Shown here: positions 53,111 through 61,473 of the stretch, piece by piece
Layout: every line of letters begins with the position of its first letter
Position numbering within the stretch: position 1 is the stretch's first letter
From: a bacterium BMS3Bbin03
Lineage (GTDB): Bacteria; Zhuqueibacterota; JdFR-76; BMS3Abin05
Length of the DNA: 62,443 bases
Assembly (NCBI GenBank): GCA_002898015.1
Contig: BDTM01000025.1
Location: 1-62,443, forward strand
Direction: 5' to 3'
Notes under the pieces: generated by a model
Databases searched by the model: none
What the model was told of the DNA's origin: nothing
What the model saw: the letters and a program-made list of their open reading frames with translations, nothing else
Made by a program: the position numbers and the translations under genes

Positions 53111-54175
53111 ATGCGAAAATTAACTTTTCTCTGCATCATATGGATTGTATTATCGCTTCAGGGCATTAATTTTGCCCAGGACAGAAGAATTCTTGTGCCG
53201 AAACGGGTCCCCGGCGCCCCATTTAAGTTGAACGATACAGAGGACCTTTTCGGTAAAGCCTACCGGTGGTTTCTGGAGGGTGAATATGATTTTGGCGCAG
53301 ACAGCCTGCGAAAACTCGTCAAATTAACGGGCTTTAAGATCGACCCGGGCAGTTACTATGTGGTGGCCGCCAATTTTACGGATTCATTCACTCCGATTGG
53401 CCTTTTTCATGAAAAAGATGATTTTAACAGCACACGCCTGTTTGGATTGAACCGCAGCAATCTCTTCTATATTTTTATTTCGCGGCAGCGAAAAGGCGCC
53501 TCATTTCTATCCGTGCTGGCCACGAAGAAGATGCCGCCGTTTCTCGAAAATTTGCCGGGTTTTATCGGGCTTTTTCAACCGCTGCCCTTTGCACAGATCA
53601 CGCCCGAAACGGTGGCTCAAAAAGAGACCTGGATCGACATCCGTCATTTTGATGTGCCGAAACCGTTCCGAAAGTTTAGTGATATTTCTTTCATTGTAAA
53701 AGCCAAACTTTCGTCTGAAAAATTTCTGGCATCCGCGACATTTGACAACACGTCCAAAGAGCGGTGGAGTTATGGCGTGGCCACAGCCGTTACGAGCGCA
53801 AAAGATGTGGAGATCACCGTGGGATCAAACGGGAAGATCATTGTGCGCCCCAGACCGGATTTGGACCTTGCCGCTTTTGGCGTCATAAATTATAATTTTC
53901 GGCCGGTCGATACGAAAGCCCCCACGCTGGCCACGTCCTTTCACCTTCTCTGCGGTCTTCGCCTTGCAGATTTTTTAGAGCCGATCATCGGTGTGGGCGG
54001 GGGGATTAATCTGGATGTCATTTCGGTTCACCTGTTTGCCGGCTACAGCGTGGAGATTGCCAACGAATTAAAACAGGGGTATTTTATCGGACAACAGATT
54101 AACAGAGCCGTCGATCCCTTCAAAACAAAACTGCTTGGAAAGCCGCGCTTTGGAATCGAGTTAAAATTTCCGTAA
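53111..54175 (+). CDS. Exported hypothetical protein, last gene of the surface operon
   Basis: 354 residues from the ATG preceded by GGGAGGAATC; an in-frame upstream start at 53099 has no ribosome binding site. Signal peptide (LTFLCIIWIVLSLQGINFAQ). Mixed alpha/beta N-terminal half (YRWFLEGEYDFGADSLRKLVKLTGFKIDPGSYY) and a strand-rich C-terminal half (FHLLCGLRLADFLEPIIGVGGGINLDVISVHLFAGYSVEI...RFGIELKFP) ending in a C-terminal Pro after hydrophobic strands. I do not recognise the family. It is 29 bases after the PorV-like gene, so it is likely part of the same secretion or surface complex. Confidence 0.75.
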   Translation: MRKLTFLCIIWIVLSLQGINFAQDRRILVPKRVPGAPFKLNDTEDLFGKAYRWFLEGEYDFGADSLRKLVKLTGFKIDPGSYYVVAANFTDSFTPIGLFHEKDDFNSTRLFGLNRSNLFYIFISRQRKGASFLSVLATKKMPPFLENLPGFIGLFQPLPFAQITPETVAQKETWIDIRHFDVPKPFRKFSDISFIVKAKLSSEKFLASATFDNTSKERWSYGVATAVTSAKDVEITVGSNGKIIVRPRPDLDLAAFGVINYNFRPVDTKAPTLATSFHLLCGLRLADFLEPIIGVGGGINLDVISVHLFAGYSVEIANELKQGYFIGQQINRAVDPFKTKLLGKPRFGIELKFP

Positions 54176-54415
54176 AAACCGGACAATTCCCGTTTTCAGG
54201 CATTTTTTAATTGCAAATCTCAATTAGTCTTTTTATTTTGTTTTTCAGCAGGGCGAGTTTTGCAGGCACAAACAGGGGAGAATCTGTAAAGGCCCATTCA
54301 CAATTTTTGTGATTATTCAGCCGCAAAGTCACCAAATCACAGAGGCAAGAATGGATTTGGGTTCTTATTTCTCAACATCTGCGAAAAAGGCTGGAATATC
54401 TTGTTTATCATCTTT

Positions 54416-54473
54416 AATATTATGAGAGGATTAAACAGGATTAGAGGATTAAAAAAAAATTATTTACAATAAT
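54416..54473. repeat. Dispersed repeat ATTATGAGAGGATTAAA, copy 1
   Basis: Begins AATATTATGAGAGGATTAAA, then AGGATTAGAGGATTAAA and an AT-rich TTATTTACAATAA. A second copy lies at 62214-62270 with small indels; both stand about 100 bases before TTTA/TAAA-loop hairpins. Confidence 0.65.
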
Positions 54474-54553
54474 GTTATCAGGGGAGTCCCTGTCCGCCGG
54501 TTGGCGTCAAGCTAAAACAATATTTAGAAAATCTTATTGATTTATTTGAATTG

Positions 54554-54573
54554 CCACGCTCTTTAGAGCGTGG
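54554..54573. repeat. Hairpin with TTTA loop
   Basis: CCACGCTC-TTTA-GAGCGTGG: a perfect 8-bp stem. Shares its loop, but not its stem, with the hairpins at 62318-62407. Confidence 0.6.
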
Positions 54574-54601
54574 ATGCGGAATAAAAAAGCAAATCAAAAA
54601 A

Positions 54602-54646
54602 GGGGTTTTAACCGCGATTTATTCAATTGTTTGGGGTTAAAACCCC
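54602..54646. repeat. 12-bp inverted repeat (GGGGTTTTAACC)
   Basis: GGGGTTTTAACC at 54602-54613 and its complement GGTTAAAACCCC at 54635-54646, separated by 21 AT-rich bases. No T-run follows, so it is not a standard terminator. Confidence 0.5.
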
Positions 54647-54762
54647 GAAAATATGAAATGGATTGTTATGGGGTTGTATCGATAAAAATAATTCCGTTAA
54701 TCGAATGGATCTGCGGTAATGGTTTTGCAGGATCGTATTTCAGGGCTATTATTCTATCTGTT

Positions 54763-54829
54763 GGGGCGATGCATTCGCAGGGAATGATTTGTCCATCTGC
54801 AACAATTTTACCACCGGATGCATCGCCCC
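54763..54829. repeat. 12-bp inverted repeat (GGGGCGATGCAT)
   Basis: GGGGCGATGCAT at 54763-54774 and ATGCATCGCCCC at 54818-54829, separated by 43 bases. It looks like a split version of a GTAGGGGCGATGCATCGCCCCTAC-type palindrome with an insertion in the centre. Confidence 0.6.
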
Positions 54830-55047
54830 TACGGGACTTAAATACTGTGTTGATTCATTTTCTATAAACATTTTGTCCTTTTTTTGATGGCAGAATCAAG
54901 TTCCTTGAAAGTTCCGCAGGGACGCAATGTTTATAGCGAATTGCCAAATCCGATGATCTGAAGTCCGCCGCGGGTGAAGCAATCTCTAATTTTTAGAGTC
55001 GATTTCAAAGTGACGTGATAGGGATATCTCAAATCCGAAAAAGCTCT

Positions 55048-55075
55048 GTAAGGGCAATTCATGAATTGCCCTTAC
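55048..55075. repeat. Perfect 28-bp palindrome
   Basis: Half-site GTAAGGGCAATTCA followed directly by its exact complement, no loop. Similar in plan to the GGGGCGATGCAT repeat 220 bases upstream: a GC-rich outer arm with an ATTCAT/ATGCAT centre. Confidence 0.7.
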
Positions 55076-55240
55076 AATTGTGGAACAGACAGAAGTATTT
55101 AAGATACCGTTTGTTATTAGATTTCTCTGGTGTCTCTGCCAAGTTCTGTGATTCAAGAAAAGCGCCGTTAGGTGTGAAATCTTCATAAAATATCAACCGT
55201 GCGGAAATAAGAGGCATTTGGGCTTCGAGGGAAATTTAAA

Positions 55241-55810
55241 ATGAAACGTTCCGGAATCAATGAAGCGATTCGGAAAGCGTCTGCGTGTTTTAAGAAGAAG
55301 GGCTGGCACCTGCCGCCCGAATCCCGCTGGGATGTGACGGATTTTGGATTGGGGGACTTCCGGAAATACGGCCTTGTGCTGATGAATCTGACGGACGAAA
55401 AAGAATATTGTGAGAAGCTGATGTACGGTTTGAAAGATCAACGGACGCCTGCACACTGCCACCGCCGGAAGAAAGAGGATATTATTGCCCGCAGCGGTGT
55501 TTTAATCGTTCAGGTGTGGAATAAAAATCCGGATGAGATTTCTGCCCCGGAAGAATTCCGGGTGAAAGTGAATGGAAAAATACGCCGGGTCAAACCGGGC
55601 GATCGCATTCGTTTGCACTCCGGGGAACGAATCACACTGGCACCGGGTATTTATCACGAATTCTATTCCGAATCAGACGACTGTATTATCGGAGAGATTT
55701 CTTCCGGCAACGATGATCTCCATGATAATTTTTTTGTCAATCCGGATATCGGAAGATTTCCAAACATTGAAGAAGATGAACCGCCCATTGCAAAACTTCT
55801 GAGTGAATAG
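55241..55810 (+). CDS. D-lyxose isomerase-like cupin protein
   Basis: 189 residues: MKRSGINEAIRKASACFKKKGWHLPPES, DFRKYGLVLMNLTDEKEYCEKLMYGLKDQRTPAHCHRRKKEDII, then the cupin strands VKVNGKIRRVKPGDRIRLHSGERITLAPGIYHEFYSE. The H-C-H...E and later H residues are the expected Mn2+ ligands. Family enzymes interconvert D-lyxose and D-xylulose (some also D-mannose and D-fructose). GAGGGAAA precedes the ATG. The following gene is a PfkB-family sugar kinase 19 bases away, so the pair probably forms a short ketose pathway. Confidence 0.83.
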   Translation: MKRSGINEAIRKASACFKKKGWHLPPESRWDVTDFGLGDFRKYGLVLMNLTDEKEYCEKLMYGLKDQRTPAHCHRRKKEDIIARSGVLIVQVWNKNPDEISAPEEFRVKVNGKIRRVKPGDRIRLHSGERITLAPGIYHEFYSESDDCIIGEISSGNDDLHDNFFVNPDIGRFPNIEEDEPPIAKLLSE

Positions 55811-55829
55811 AATTGGGAAAGATGCGTAA

Positions 55830-56861
55830 ATGAAATCCGTTCGAACTGGCATTTTAGCCGGGGGCAATTGGATTATCGATCATGTAAAAATTATCGATAA
55901 ATATCCGGTACAGGATTCGTTTGCATTGATTTTAGACGAAACGAGCAGCAATGGCGGCTCTCCGTACAATCTTCTGAAAAATTTATCGAAAATGGGCTGT
56001 CCTTTCCCTTTGGCGGGCGCAGGGCTTGTGGGAGACGATGCAGAGGGGCAATCCATCTTGAATGACTGTAAATCTCACGGCATCGATGTTTCCCAAATGC
56101 ACCTGACAAAACAAGCCCACACCTCCTACACAGACGTCATGACGGAAAACCGGACAGGCCGGCGGACCTTTTTTCATCAGCAGGGCGCCAATGTTTTATT
56201 GGATAAAATCCATTTTCGTCTCGAGCAGTCGAATGCGAAAATTTTTCATCTGGCCTATTTGCTGCTGTTGGGTAAATTAGATACGGTTTACGAAGACGGT
56301 TCCACAGGCGCCTCCAGGCTTTTGAAAAAGGCGCTTCATCTGGGTTTTAAAACTTCCGTGGATACTGTGAGTGAAAACGGCGATCGATTTGAAACCATTG
56401 TAATCCCTGCCCTGCCGTGGGTTAATTATTTAATTATCAATGAATATGAGGCGGAGAAAATCAGCGGGATCCGAACCTGCGACGCAGGGAAAATCAATCC
56501 CAGCGGCATTCGTTCGGCCGCAAAAAAACTTGTCGGGAAAGGCGTTCGGGATTGGGTTATCATTCATTTTCCGGAGGGCGCTTTTGCTTGTAACCGGGAA
56601 GGACAGGAAGTGTTTCAGGGGAGTGTTCGGATACCTCCGGAAAAAATAAAGGGCACCGCCGGTGCAGGCGATGCGTTTGCCGCGGGTGTTCTCTGGGGAA
56701 TGCACGAAGAGTGGCAAATTCGGAAAAGTCTTCATCTTGGCGTGTGTGCCGCCGCCGCATCCCTTTTTCATTCCACCTGTTCGGAAGGCGTGCAGGAAAT
56801 GAAAAAATGCCTGGATATCGGCGAGGCGTTTGGTTTTATTCAATCGATTGAGACGGGTTAG
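55830..56861 (+). CDS. PfkB/ribokinase-family carbohydrate kinase
   Basis: 343 residues. Substrate-side blocks DETSSNGGSPYNLLKNLSKMGCPFPLAGAGLVGDDAEGQSIL (family signature 1 region) and FHLAYLLLLGKL. The C-terminal signature 2 GTAGAGDAFAAGVLWGM carries the catalytic base Asp. ATP site near NEYEAEKISG and GVRDWVIIHFPEGAFA. Phosphorylates a sugar or nucleoside; pairing with a lyxose isomerase-like gene suggests a ketose such as xylulose or fructose, but this is inference. GGGAAAG precedes the ATG. Confidence 0.87.
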   Translation: MKSVRTGILAGGNWIIDHVKIIDKYPVQDSFALILDETSSNGGSPYNLLKNLSKMGCPFPLAGAGLVGDDAEGQSILNDCKSHGIDVSQMHLTKQAHTSYTDVMTENRTGRRTFFHQQGANVLLDKIHFRLEQSNAKIFHLAYLLLLGKLDTVYEDGSTGASRLLKKALHLGFKTSVDTVSENGDRFETIVIPALPWVNYLIINEYEAEKISGIRTCDAGKINPSGIRSAAKKLVGKGVRDWVIIHFPEGAFACNREGQEVFQGSVRIPPEKIKGTAGAGDAFAAGVLWGMHEEWQIRKSLHLGVCAAAASLFHSTCSEGVQEMKKCLDIGEAFGFIQSIETG

Positions 56862-56890
56862 CCCGCCCCAATCTGCCAAAGGAGGAAGTC

Positions 56891-57904
56891 ATGGAAACAA
56901 GTCTTAAGGATGTAAGAAGCGTTCTTGCAGAGGTGCGTGACGAATTGTTCAGCAAACCCAATGTGGTGGCCACCGGGATTGGCTATAAAATCACGGGCGG
57001 CCGCCAGACGAAAGAATTGGCCATTATCTGCTCTGTTGAAACGAAGCAATCCGCGAAGCGGCTGACGACAAAAGAGTTAATTCCGGCCCGCATCCAGAAT
57101 ATTCCCACAGACGTTTATCCGACCGGAATTATTCATGCCCTGCAGGCGCCCACCGGGCGATTCCGGCCTGCTCCGGGGGGTGTGAGTATCGGCCATATTT
57201 ATATTACGGCGGGCACTCTGGGATGTCTGGTCAAAAAAAATGACAAGTTGTTTATTCTTTCAAACAATCACGTGCTGGCAAACAGTAACGACGCCGATAT
57301 CGGAGATGCGATCCTTCAACCCGGCCCTTATGACGGCGGGCGATTTCCGCAGGATCAGATTGCAAAATTAAGTGAGTTTATTCCCATTGAATTTTCCGGG
57401 GATGGCGGCGGCGGAACGAATCCGTGTCCTTTTGGACGTTCGGCGGCGGCAATTCTGAATTTGTTGGCGTCTATTGTCGGCAGCAAAACCCGGCTGCGCC
57501 CCGCCCGAATCAAAGCCAAAGAAAATTTGGTCGACTGCGCCATTGCGGAGCCGCTGAGCCAAAGTGATGTAAAGAATGAAATACTTCAGATTGGAACGCT
57601 CTCCGGAACAGCCGAAGGGACGTTGGGCATGCAGATTAAGAAAAGCGGGCGAACAACCGGTCTCACAAGCGGCAGCATTTTGCAGATCGATGTCACGGTC
57701 GATGTCAGTTACGGGTCGAACAAAACAGCCACTTTTGTGGATCAACTCATGGCAGGGGAGATGAGCCAGGGAGGAGACAGCGGATCGGCGGTCGTCAGTG
57801 AGGCAAATCAATTGGTGGGTCTGTTATTTGCCGGAAGCTCCACCTCCACCATTATCAACCGCATTCAGAATGTATTTCAGGCGCTGCAGGTGACGGTGCC
57901 TTAG
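56891..57904 (+). CDS. Trypsin-like serine peptidase with small N-terminal domain (NAL1-like)
   Basis: 337 residues, no signal peptide. An N-terminal domain of about 75 residues (KPNVVATGIGYKITGG...ELAIICSVETK...IPARIQNIPTDVYPTG) is followed by a chymotrypsin-fold domain with His in FILSNNHVLANSN, Asp in LVDCAIAEP and Ser in SQGGDSGSAVV. The arrangement resembles bacterial relatives of plant NAL1. Substrate unknown. GGAGGAAGTC precedes the ATG. The second gene downstream of the kinase, it is followed by a stand-alone homologue of its own N-terminal domain. Confidence 0.82.
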   Translation: METSLKDVRSVLAEVRDELFSKPNVVATGIGYKITGGRQTKELAIICSVETKQSAKRLTTKELIPARIQNIPTDVYPTGIIHALQAPTGRFRPAPGGVSIGHIYITAGTLGCLVKKNDKLFILSNNHVLANSNDADIGDAILQPGPYDGGRFPQDQIAKLSEFIPIEFSGDGGGGTNPCPFGRSAAAILNLLASIVGSKTRLRPARIKAKENLVDCAIAEPLSQSDVKNEILQIGTLSGTAEGTLGMQIKKSGRTTGLTSGSILQIDVTVDVSYGSNKTATFVDQLMAGEMSQGGDSGSAVVSEANQLVGLLFAGSSTSTIINRIQNVFQALQVTVP

Positions 57905-58014
57905 GGCACGGCCGACGAAAGCAGAAGGGCCGATAATTGCCCGGCGCGGCGAAGCGGCCGGTCATCGATCCGAAAAGTCACAACGAATGCGTAAAGTCTG
58001 CAGAGGGTGAATTA

Positions 58015-58254
58015 ATGCAAAATGACCCGCTCCTTAAAATTAAGGAGGTAAAGAAAAAATATGAAAAAAAATGGCTTGCACTTGAGGGCGTCGTCGGAGT
58101 CGGTATCGGAAAAACCTCCGACGGCAGCCCCGGCCTGATTATTTCGGTAAAAGAAAATGGCGATAAATTTCGCGGGAAAATTCCGTCGAAAATTAAGGGC
58201 ATCGCAATTGAAATCCGGGTTACCGGTGAATTCAAAGCCTTACATCTGTCCTGA
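58015..58254 (+). CDS. Stand-alone copy of the peptidase N-terminal domain
   Basis: 79 residues from the ATG with AGAGGGTGA upstream; the frame extends 26 codons further 5' without support. EGVVGVGIGKTSDGSPGLIISVKENGDKF, then KIPSKIKGIAIEIRVTGEFKAL aligns along its length with the N-terminus of the preceding peptidase (NVVATGIGY...I-SV...IPARIQNI...TG...AL). It might be a prodomain-like partner or inhibitor acting in trans. No other family is recognised. Confidence 0.65.
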   Translation: MQNDPLLKIKEVKKKYEKKWLALEGVVGVGIGKTSDGSPGLIISVKENGDKFRGKIPSKIKGIAIEIRVTGEFKALHLS

Positions 58255-58347
58255 CAAGAACCAAAAAGCACCGCGAGAAAGCACAACGCAAACCCGGAAA
58301 ACCATTCTGCGCCCTCAAAGTTGTGCCGTAAGGCAAGGAGGCTCATG

Positions 58348-58632
58348 ATGTCGATTTTTATTATGTTTGGAAAGTACTCGCCCGAAGCGATTCAGAAAAT
58401 TTCAAAGGAACGCACCCTAAAGGTTCTGGAGATTGTTAAAAAACAGGGCGGGGAAGTCAAATCCATGTATGCCTTAATGGGGGCTTATGATTTGATTATG
58501 GTCGCCAATTTTGAAACGATGAAAGAGGCCTTGCGTGCCTCCGTAGCCATTACGAGAGCCACAGGGATTTCTTTTTCCACCTTACCCGCCATGCCTGTGG
58601 AAGAATTTGATGCGCTGGTTGACAAAAATTAG
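58348..58632 (+). CDS. GYD-domain protein
   Basis: 94 residues: FIMFGKYSPEAIQKISKERTLKVLEIVKKQGGEVKSMYALMGAYDLIMVANFETMKEALRAS. The central GAYD motif and the ferredoxin-like fold pattern define GYD-domain (COG4274) proteins of unknown function, related to dimeric alpha-beta-barrel proteins. Two ATGs follow GGAGG; the second (58348) has the better 6-base spacing. Confidence 0.85.
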   Translation: MSIFIMFGKYSPEAIQKISKERTLKVLEIVKKQGGEVKSMYALMGAYDLIMVANFETMKEALRASVAITRATGISFSTLPAMPVEEFDALVDKN

Positions 58633-58684
58633 GTTCTTCGCGGGAATGTGTCCATTTTGATCCATTTTTGAAAGCGATTCTAAT
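58624..58684. repeat. Dispersed repeat, copy C
   Basis: Overlaps the end of the GYD gene and continues AGGTTCTTCGCGGGAATG, ATTTTGATCC, ATTTTTGAAAGCGATTCTAAT. Matches copy A at 22997-23063. The rest of the spacer to 58919 is AT-rich and repeats the TCATTTGAATTTTG motif of position 201. Confidence 0.6.
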
Positions 58685-58919
58685 CACAACTAAAATTGAA
58701 TTGAAAAAATCAAAAATCAAAATCACAATTTAAAATGCAAAAATACCGGCTGTTAAAATCCGAAACAAATTCGAATGACCGAAATTAAAAACGAAGCAAA
58801 AGGCCCATTGGGTCTGTGTTTGATAAATTATATCATTTGAATTTTGGATTCATTTGAATTTTTTCATTTGTTTCCATTTGCGTATTTGTTTAGGTAATGG
58901 CAAACCTGTCCCCGAACTG

Positions 58920-60998
58920 TCACTTCTTTTCTTTAAAAATCATATTCCGGACCATCTTTTTCATATTCCAGGGCGCGGGGCTGCCGCCCAGATATTTGTG
59001 AAACCAATTTAGATGGGCGTTGTAGTAAAGCGGCATCGATTTGACATAGTTCGGCCAGTGCCCGTCATTTTTAAAAATGATTAGCCGCGAGGGAACGTTC
59101 ATTTTTTGCAGCGCTGTGAAGAACTGCAAACTCTGTGTGTAAGGCACGCGATAGTCTTTCTGGCCGGTAATCACCAATGCGGGGGTTTTAAAATTTTTCA
59201 CAAAGTTGCTCGGAGACCATTTCTGATACAAATCCGAATTCCAGGGTTGGCCGCCGAATTCCCATTCCGGAAACCAGAGTTCTTCGGTGGCACCGTACAT
59301 GGAGCGTAAATCGTAGACACCCATCATCGAAGCAATGGCTTTGAATCGTGTCGTGTGGCCTTCCAGCCACATCATCATGTAGCCGCCATACGACCAGCCC
59401 ATCACGCCCATGCGATTTTCATCCACCCAGGGAATTTTTGCCAGCGAATCGGCCACATCCATGATGTCCTTATAAACCTTCCCTCCCCAGTCTTTCGAGA
59501 TTTCTTCTGTGTAAGCTTCACCAAAACCGGTGGAACCGTGCGGATTGGGAAACGCCACAATGTAGCCTGCGCCGGGATAGACCTGCCAATCTCCGCGGAA
59601 GGCATCGGCCCATTGGCCCTGCGGCCCGCCGTGCACATTCAAAATTAGCGGGTATTTTTCAGCCGGGTTGAAATTATGGGGTTTGACGATAAATGTCTGG
59701 ACTTTGATTCCGTCCGCGCCCGGGATCCACATTTCTTCGACCGGACGAATATCCACCGAGTCTTCAACGGCTTTATTGCAGAAGGTAAGCCTCTTGGGGG
59801 AGTGACCATTTGTGTTTATACGCCAGATTTCATACGGGTTTTTGACAGCCCGCCGGCTCACGGCAACCCATTTTCCGTTGGGAGCGATGTCAAACGCATT
59901 GATGGTCTTTAAATCAGCCACCAGCCGGATTCGCTGATCTTTTAACCGAACGTTGTAGAGCGGAAAATGTCCCTTCACTTCACCGATAAAGTAAATGCTT
60001 TTTGAATCCGGTGCCCATGCGAAATCATCCACCCAATTATCAAAATTCTCTGTGATGATGCGTTTTTTCCCCGTTTTTCGGTCATAAACGGCCAGTCTGA
60101 AAAGGTCCGATTCGTAACCCGGGATTTTTTGTGTTCGATAAGCAATGGAGCGTCCGTCCGGGGAATAGCGCGGCTGTCCGTCATAAGCGGGGTTATCGGC
60201 GGTGATGTTTTTGGCCTTTCCGCCTGTCAGGGGCACCAGCCACAGGTCGTCGTTGGTGGAAGATTCCGGGTGGGAGACACGTTTTGAGGTAAAGCAAATC
60301 TCTTGACCGTCCGGAGAAAAATCATAATCGGTGGCGCCGCTCAGGGAGAAAGGAGGCGAATCGTAATTGCCGGGCGTGACGTCGGTCATTTTTTTGGAAT
60401 CCAGGTCAAAAACAAAGATGTGGTGTCTGCGTCCGTCTTTGTAGGAAGTCCAGTGGCGGTACAGAAGATGATCTGCCATGTGTGCCTGAATGGGCCCCTC
60501 TTTCATGGACTCATCGATCTTTTTATTACAACTGTCAACCGCACCGCATTCGGGGAAGACACGCGTCTCAAACATAATTTTCCTGCCGTCGGATGACCAG
60601 ACCGGGTTACTGATCTCTGTGGAGATGTGAGTCAGTTGTTTGGGTTCACCTCCGAAAACCGGCAGCAGCCAGAGCTGTGCCCCATTTTTTCGGGTGGAAA
60701 TGAACAGTATGGATTTCCCGTCGGGGGACCAGCGCGGGGCATAATCGGCAGCCGGGTTGTTGGTCATTTGATGAATCTGACTGCCGTCGGCATTCATGAG
60801 GTAGATTTCCGTGTTGTGTTTTCCTTTGTGCAAAAAATAAGAGGTCACTGTAAATGTGATTTTTGAGCCATCCGGTGAGATTCGCGGGTCGTTGACGGTT
60901 TTCAAATGGTAAAGATCTTCGATAGTAAAGGGTTTTTTCTGAGCCACACCGGGAATCGTTAATAAAAATAAAATTGCAAACAGGAATAGTTTTTTCAT
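58920..60998 (-). CDS. S9-family (prolyl oligopeptidase / acylaminoacyl-peptidase-like) exported peptidase
   Basis: 692 residues with signal peptide (LFLFAILFLLTIPGVAQ). The beta-propeller spans about 20-420 with TolB/WD40-like blades (DPRISPDGSKITFTVTSY, APRWSPDGKSILFISTR, QPRYSPDGRSIAYRTQ). The alpha/beta hydrolase domain spans about 440-692, with Ser in GWSYGGYMMMW, Asp in ITGQKDYRVPYTQS and His in NDGHWPNYVKS. It releases dipeptides or acyl-amino acids from peptides in the periplasm. AAGGAC precedes the ATG. A single transcription unit; it converges with the GYD gene. Confidence 0.93.
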   Translation of the reverse strand: MKKLFLFAILFLLTIPGVAQKKPFTIEDLYHLKTVNDPRISPDGSKITFTVTSYFLHKGKHNTEIYLMNADGSQIHQMTNNPAADYAPRWSPDGKSILFISTRKNGAQLWLLPVFGGEPKQLTHISTEISNPVWSSDGRKIMFETRVFPECGAVDSCNKKIDESMKEGPIQAHMADHLLYRHWTSYKDGRRHHIFVFDLDSKKMTDVTPGNYDSPPFSLSGATDYDFSPDGQEICFTSKRVSHPESSTNDDLWLVPLTGGKAKNITADNPAYDGQPRYSPDGRSIAYRTQKIPGYESDLFRLAVYDRKTGKKRIITENFDNWVDDFAWAPDSKSIYFIGEVKGHFPLYNVRLKDQRIRLVADLKTINAFDIAPNGKWVAVSRRAVKNPYEIWRINTNGHSPKRLTFCNKAVEDSVDIRPVEEMWIPGADGIKVQTFIVKPHNFNPAEKYPLILNVHGGPQGQWADAFRGDWQVYPGAGYIVAFPNPHGSTGFGEAYTEEISKDWGGKVYKDIMDVADSLAKIPWVDENRMGVMGWSYGGYMMMWLEGHTTRFKAIASMMGVYDLRSMYGATEELWFPEWEFGGQPWNSDLYQKWSPSNFVKNFKTPALVITGQKDYRVPYTQSLQFFTALQKMNVPSRLIIFKNDGHWPNYVKSMPLYYNAHLNWFHKYLGGSPAPWNMKKMVRNMIFKEKK

Positions 60999-61473
60999 CG
61001 TGGCGTGTCCTTTCTTTAACGTCTAATTCAATGGGATAAGAAGCAGACTGCTAAAATTTGATTTAAAATTTACAAAAAAGCTGACTAAAATTCAATAGAA
61101 ATTAATGGCAATAAAGCCGGACTGACGGGAGCCGGGAAGTACAGGAGAATAGCCCGGCGGCACGGAAAGCGGACGAACTTGCGTCTTTTTTCGTTTGAAG
61201 TCAATTTTCTACTTGACAATGTAAAAATAAATTTTAATTTATAGTATGAATTTTAAAATACCGCGGGGAACCCGATATAAAGAAGAATCGTAATAAAAAA
61301 AGATGTCCGGTTTATATTTCTGCCCCGTGATAAAAGCAAAATTAATTGGCATTCTTTCAAATGGGTTGCGGCGAATTGTGGATTGGAAAATATTCAAGCG
61401 CCTGTCAAAAATCACTTGAATAAAATGTTTCGTCGTGCCGCAGATTAATCACCAAAATAGGAGGGTTAAATCC
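60999..61473. other. Divergent intergenic region with candidate cytochrome promoter
   Basis: No gene seen. TACTTGACA near 61210 with TATAGT 21 bp further and other AT-rich hexamers suggests the plus-strand promoter of the cytochrome gene, though the spacing is poor. The long untranslated leader (about 220 bases) shows no clear riboswitch. Confidence 0.4.

Larger units (their letters stand above)
54176..55240. other. Gene-free, palindrome-rich spacer
   Basis: About 1.06 kb with no credible gene. It holds several structured repeats: a dispersed repeat (54416-54473), a TTTA-loop hairpin (54554-54573), a 12-bp inverted pair (54602-54613 with 54635-54646), another 12-bp inverted pair GGGGCGATGCAT / ATGCATCGCCCC (54763-54774 with 54818-54829) and a perfect 28-bp palindrome (55048-55075). 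Degenerate 'CCGCAAAGTCACCAAATC'-type intergenic repeats occur near 54320 and 55130. Confidence 0.7.

Noticed and set aside
54574..54867. 97-codon open frame in the palindrome-rich spacer
   Set aside because: Runs through two inverted repeats, no ribosome binding site and no protein-like pattern.
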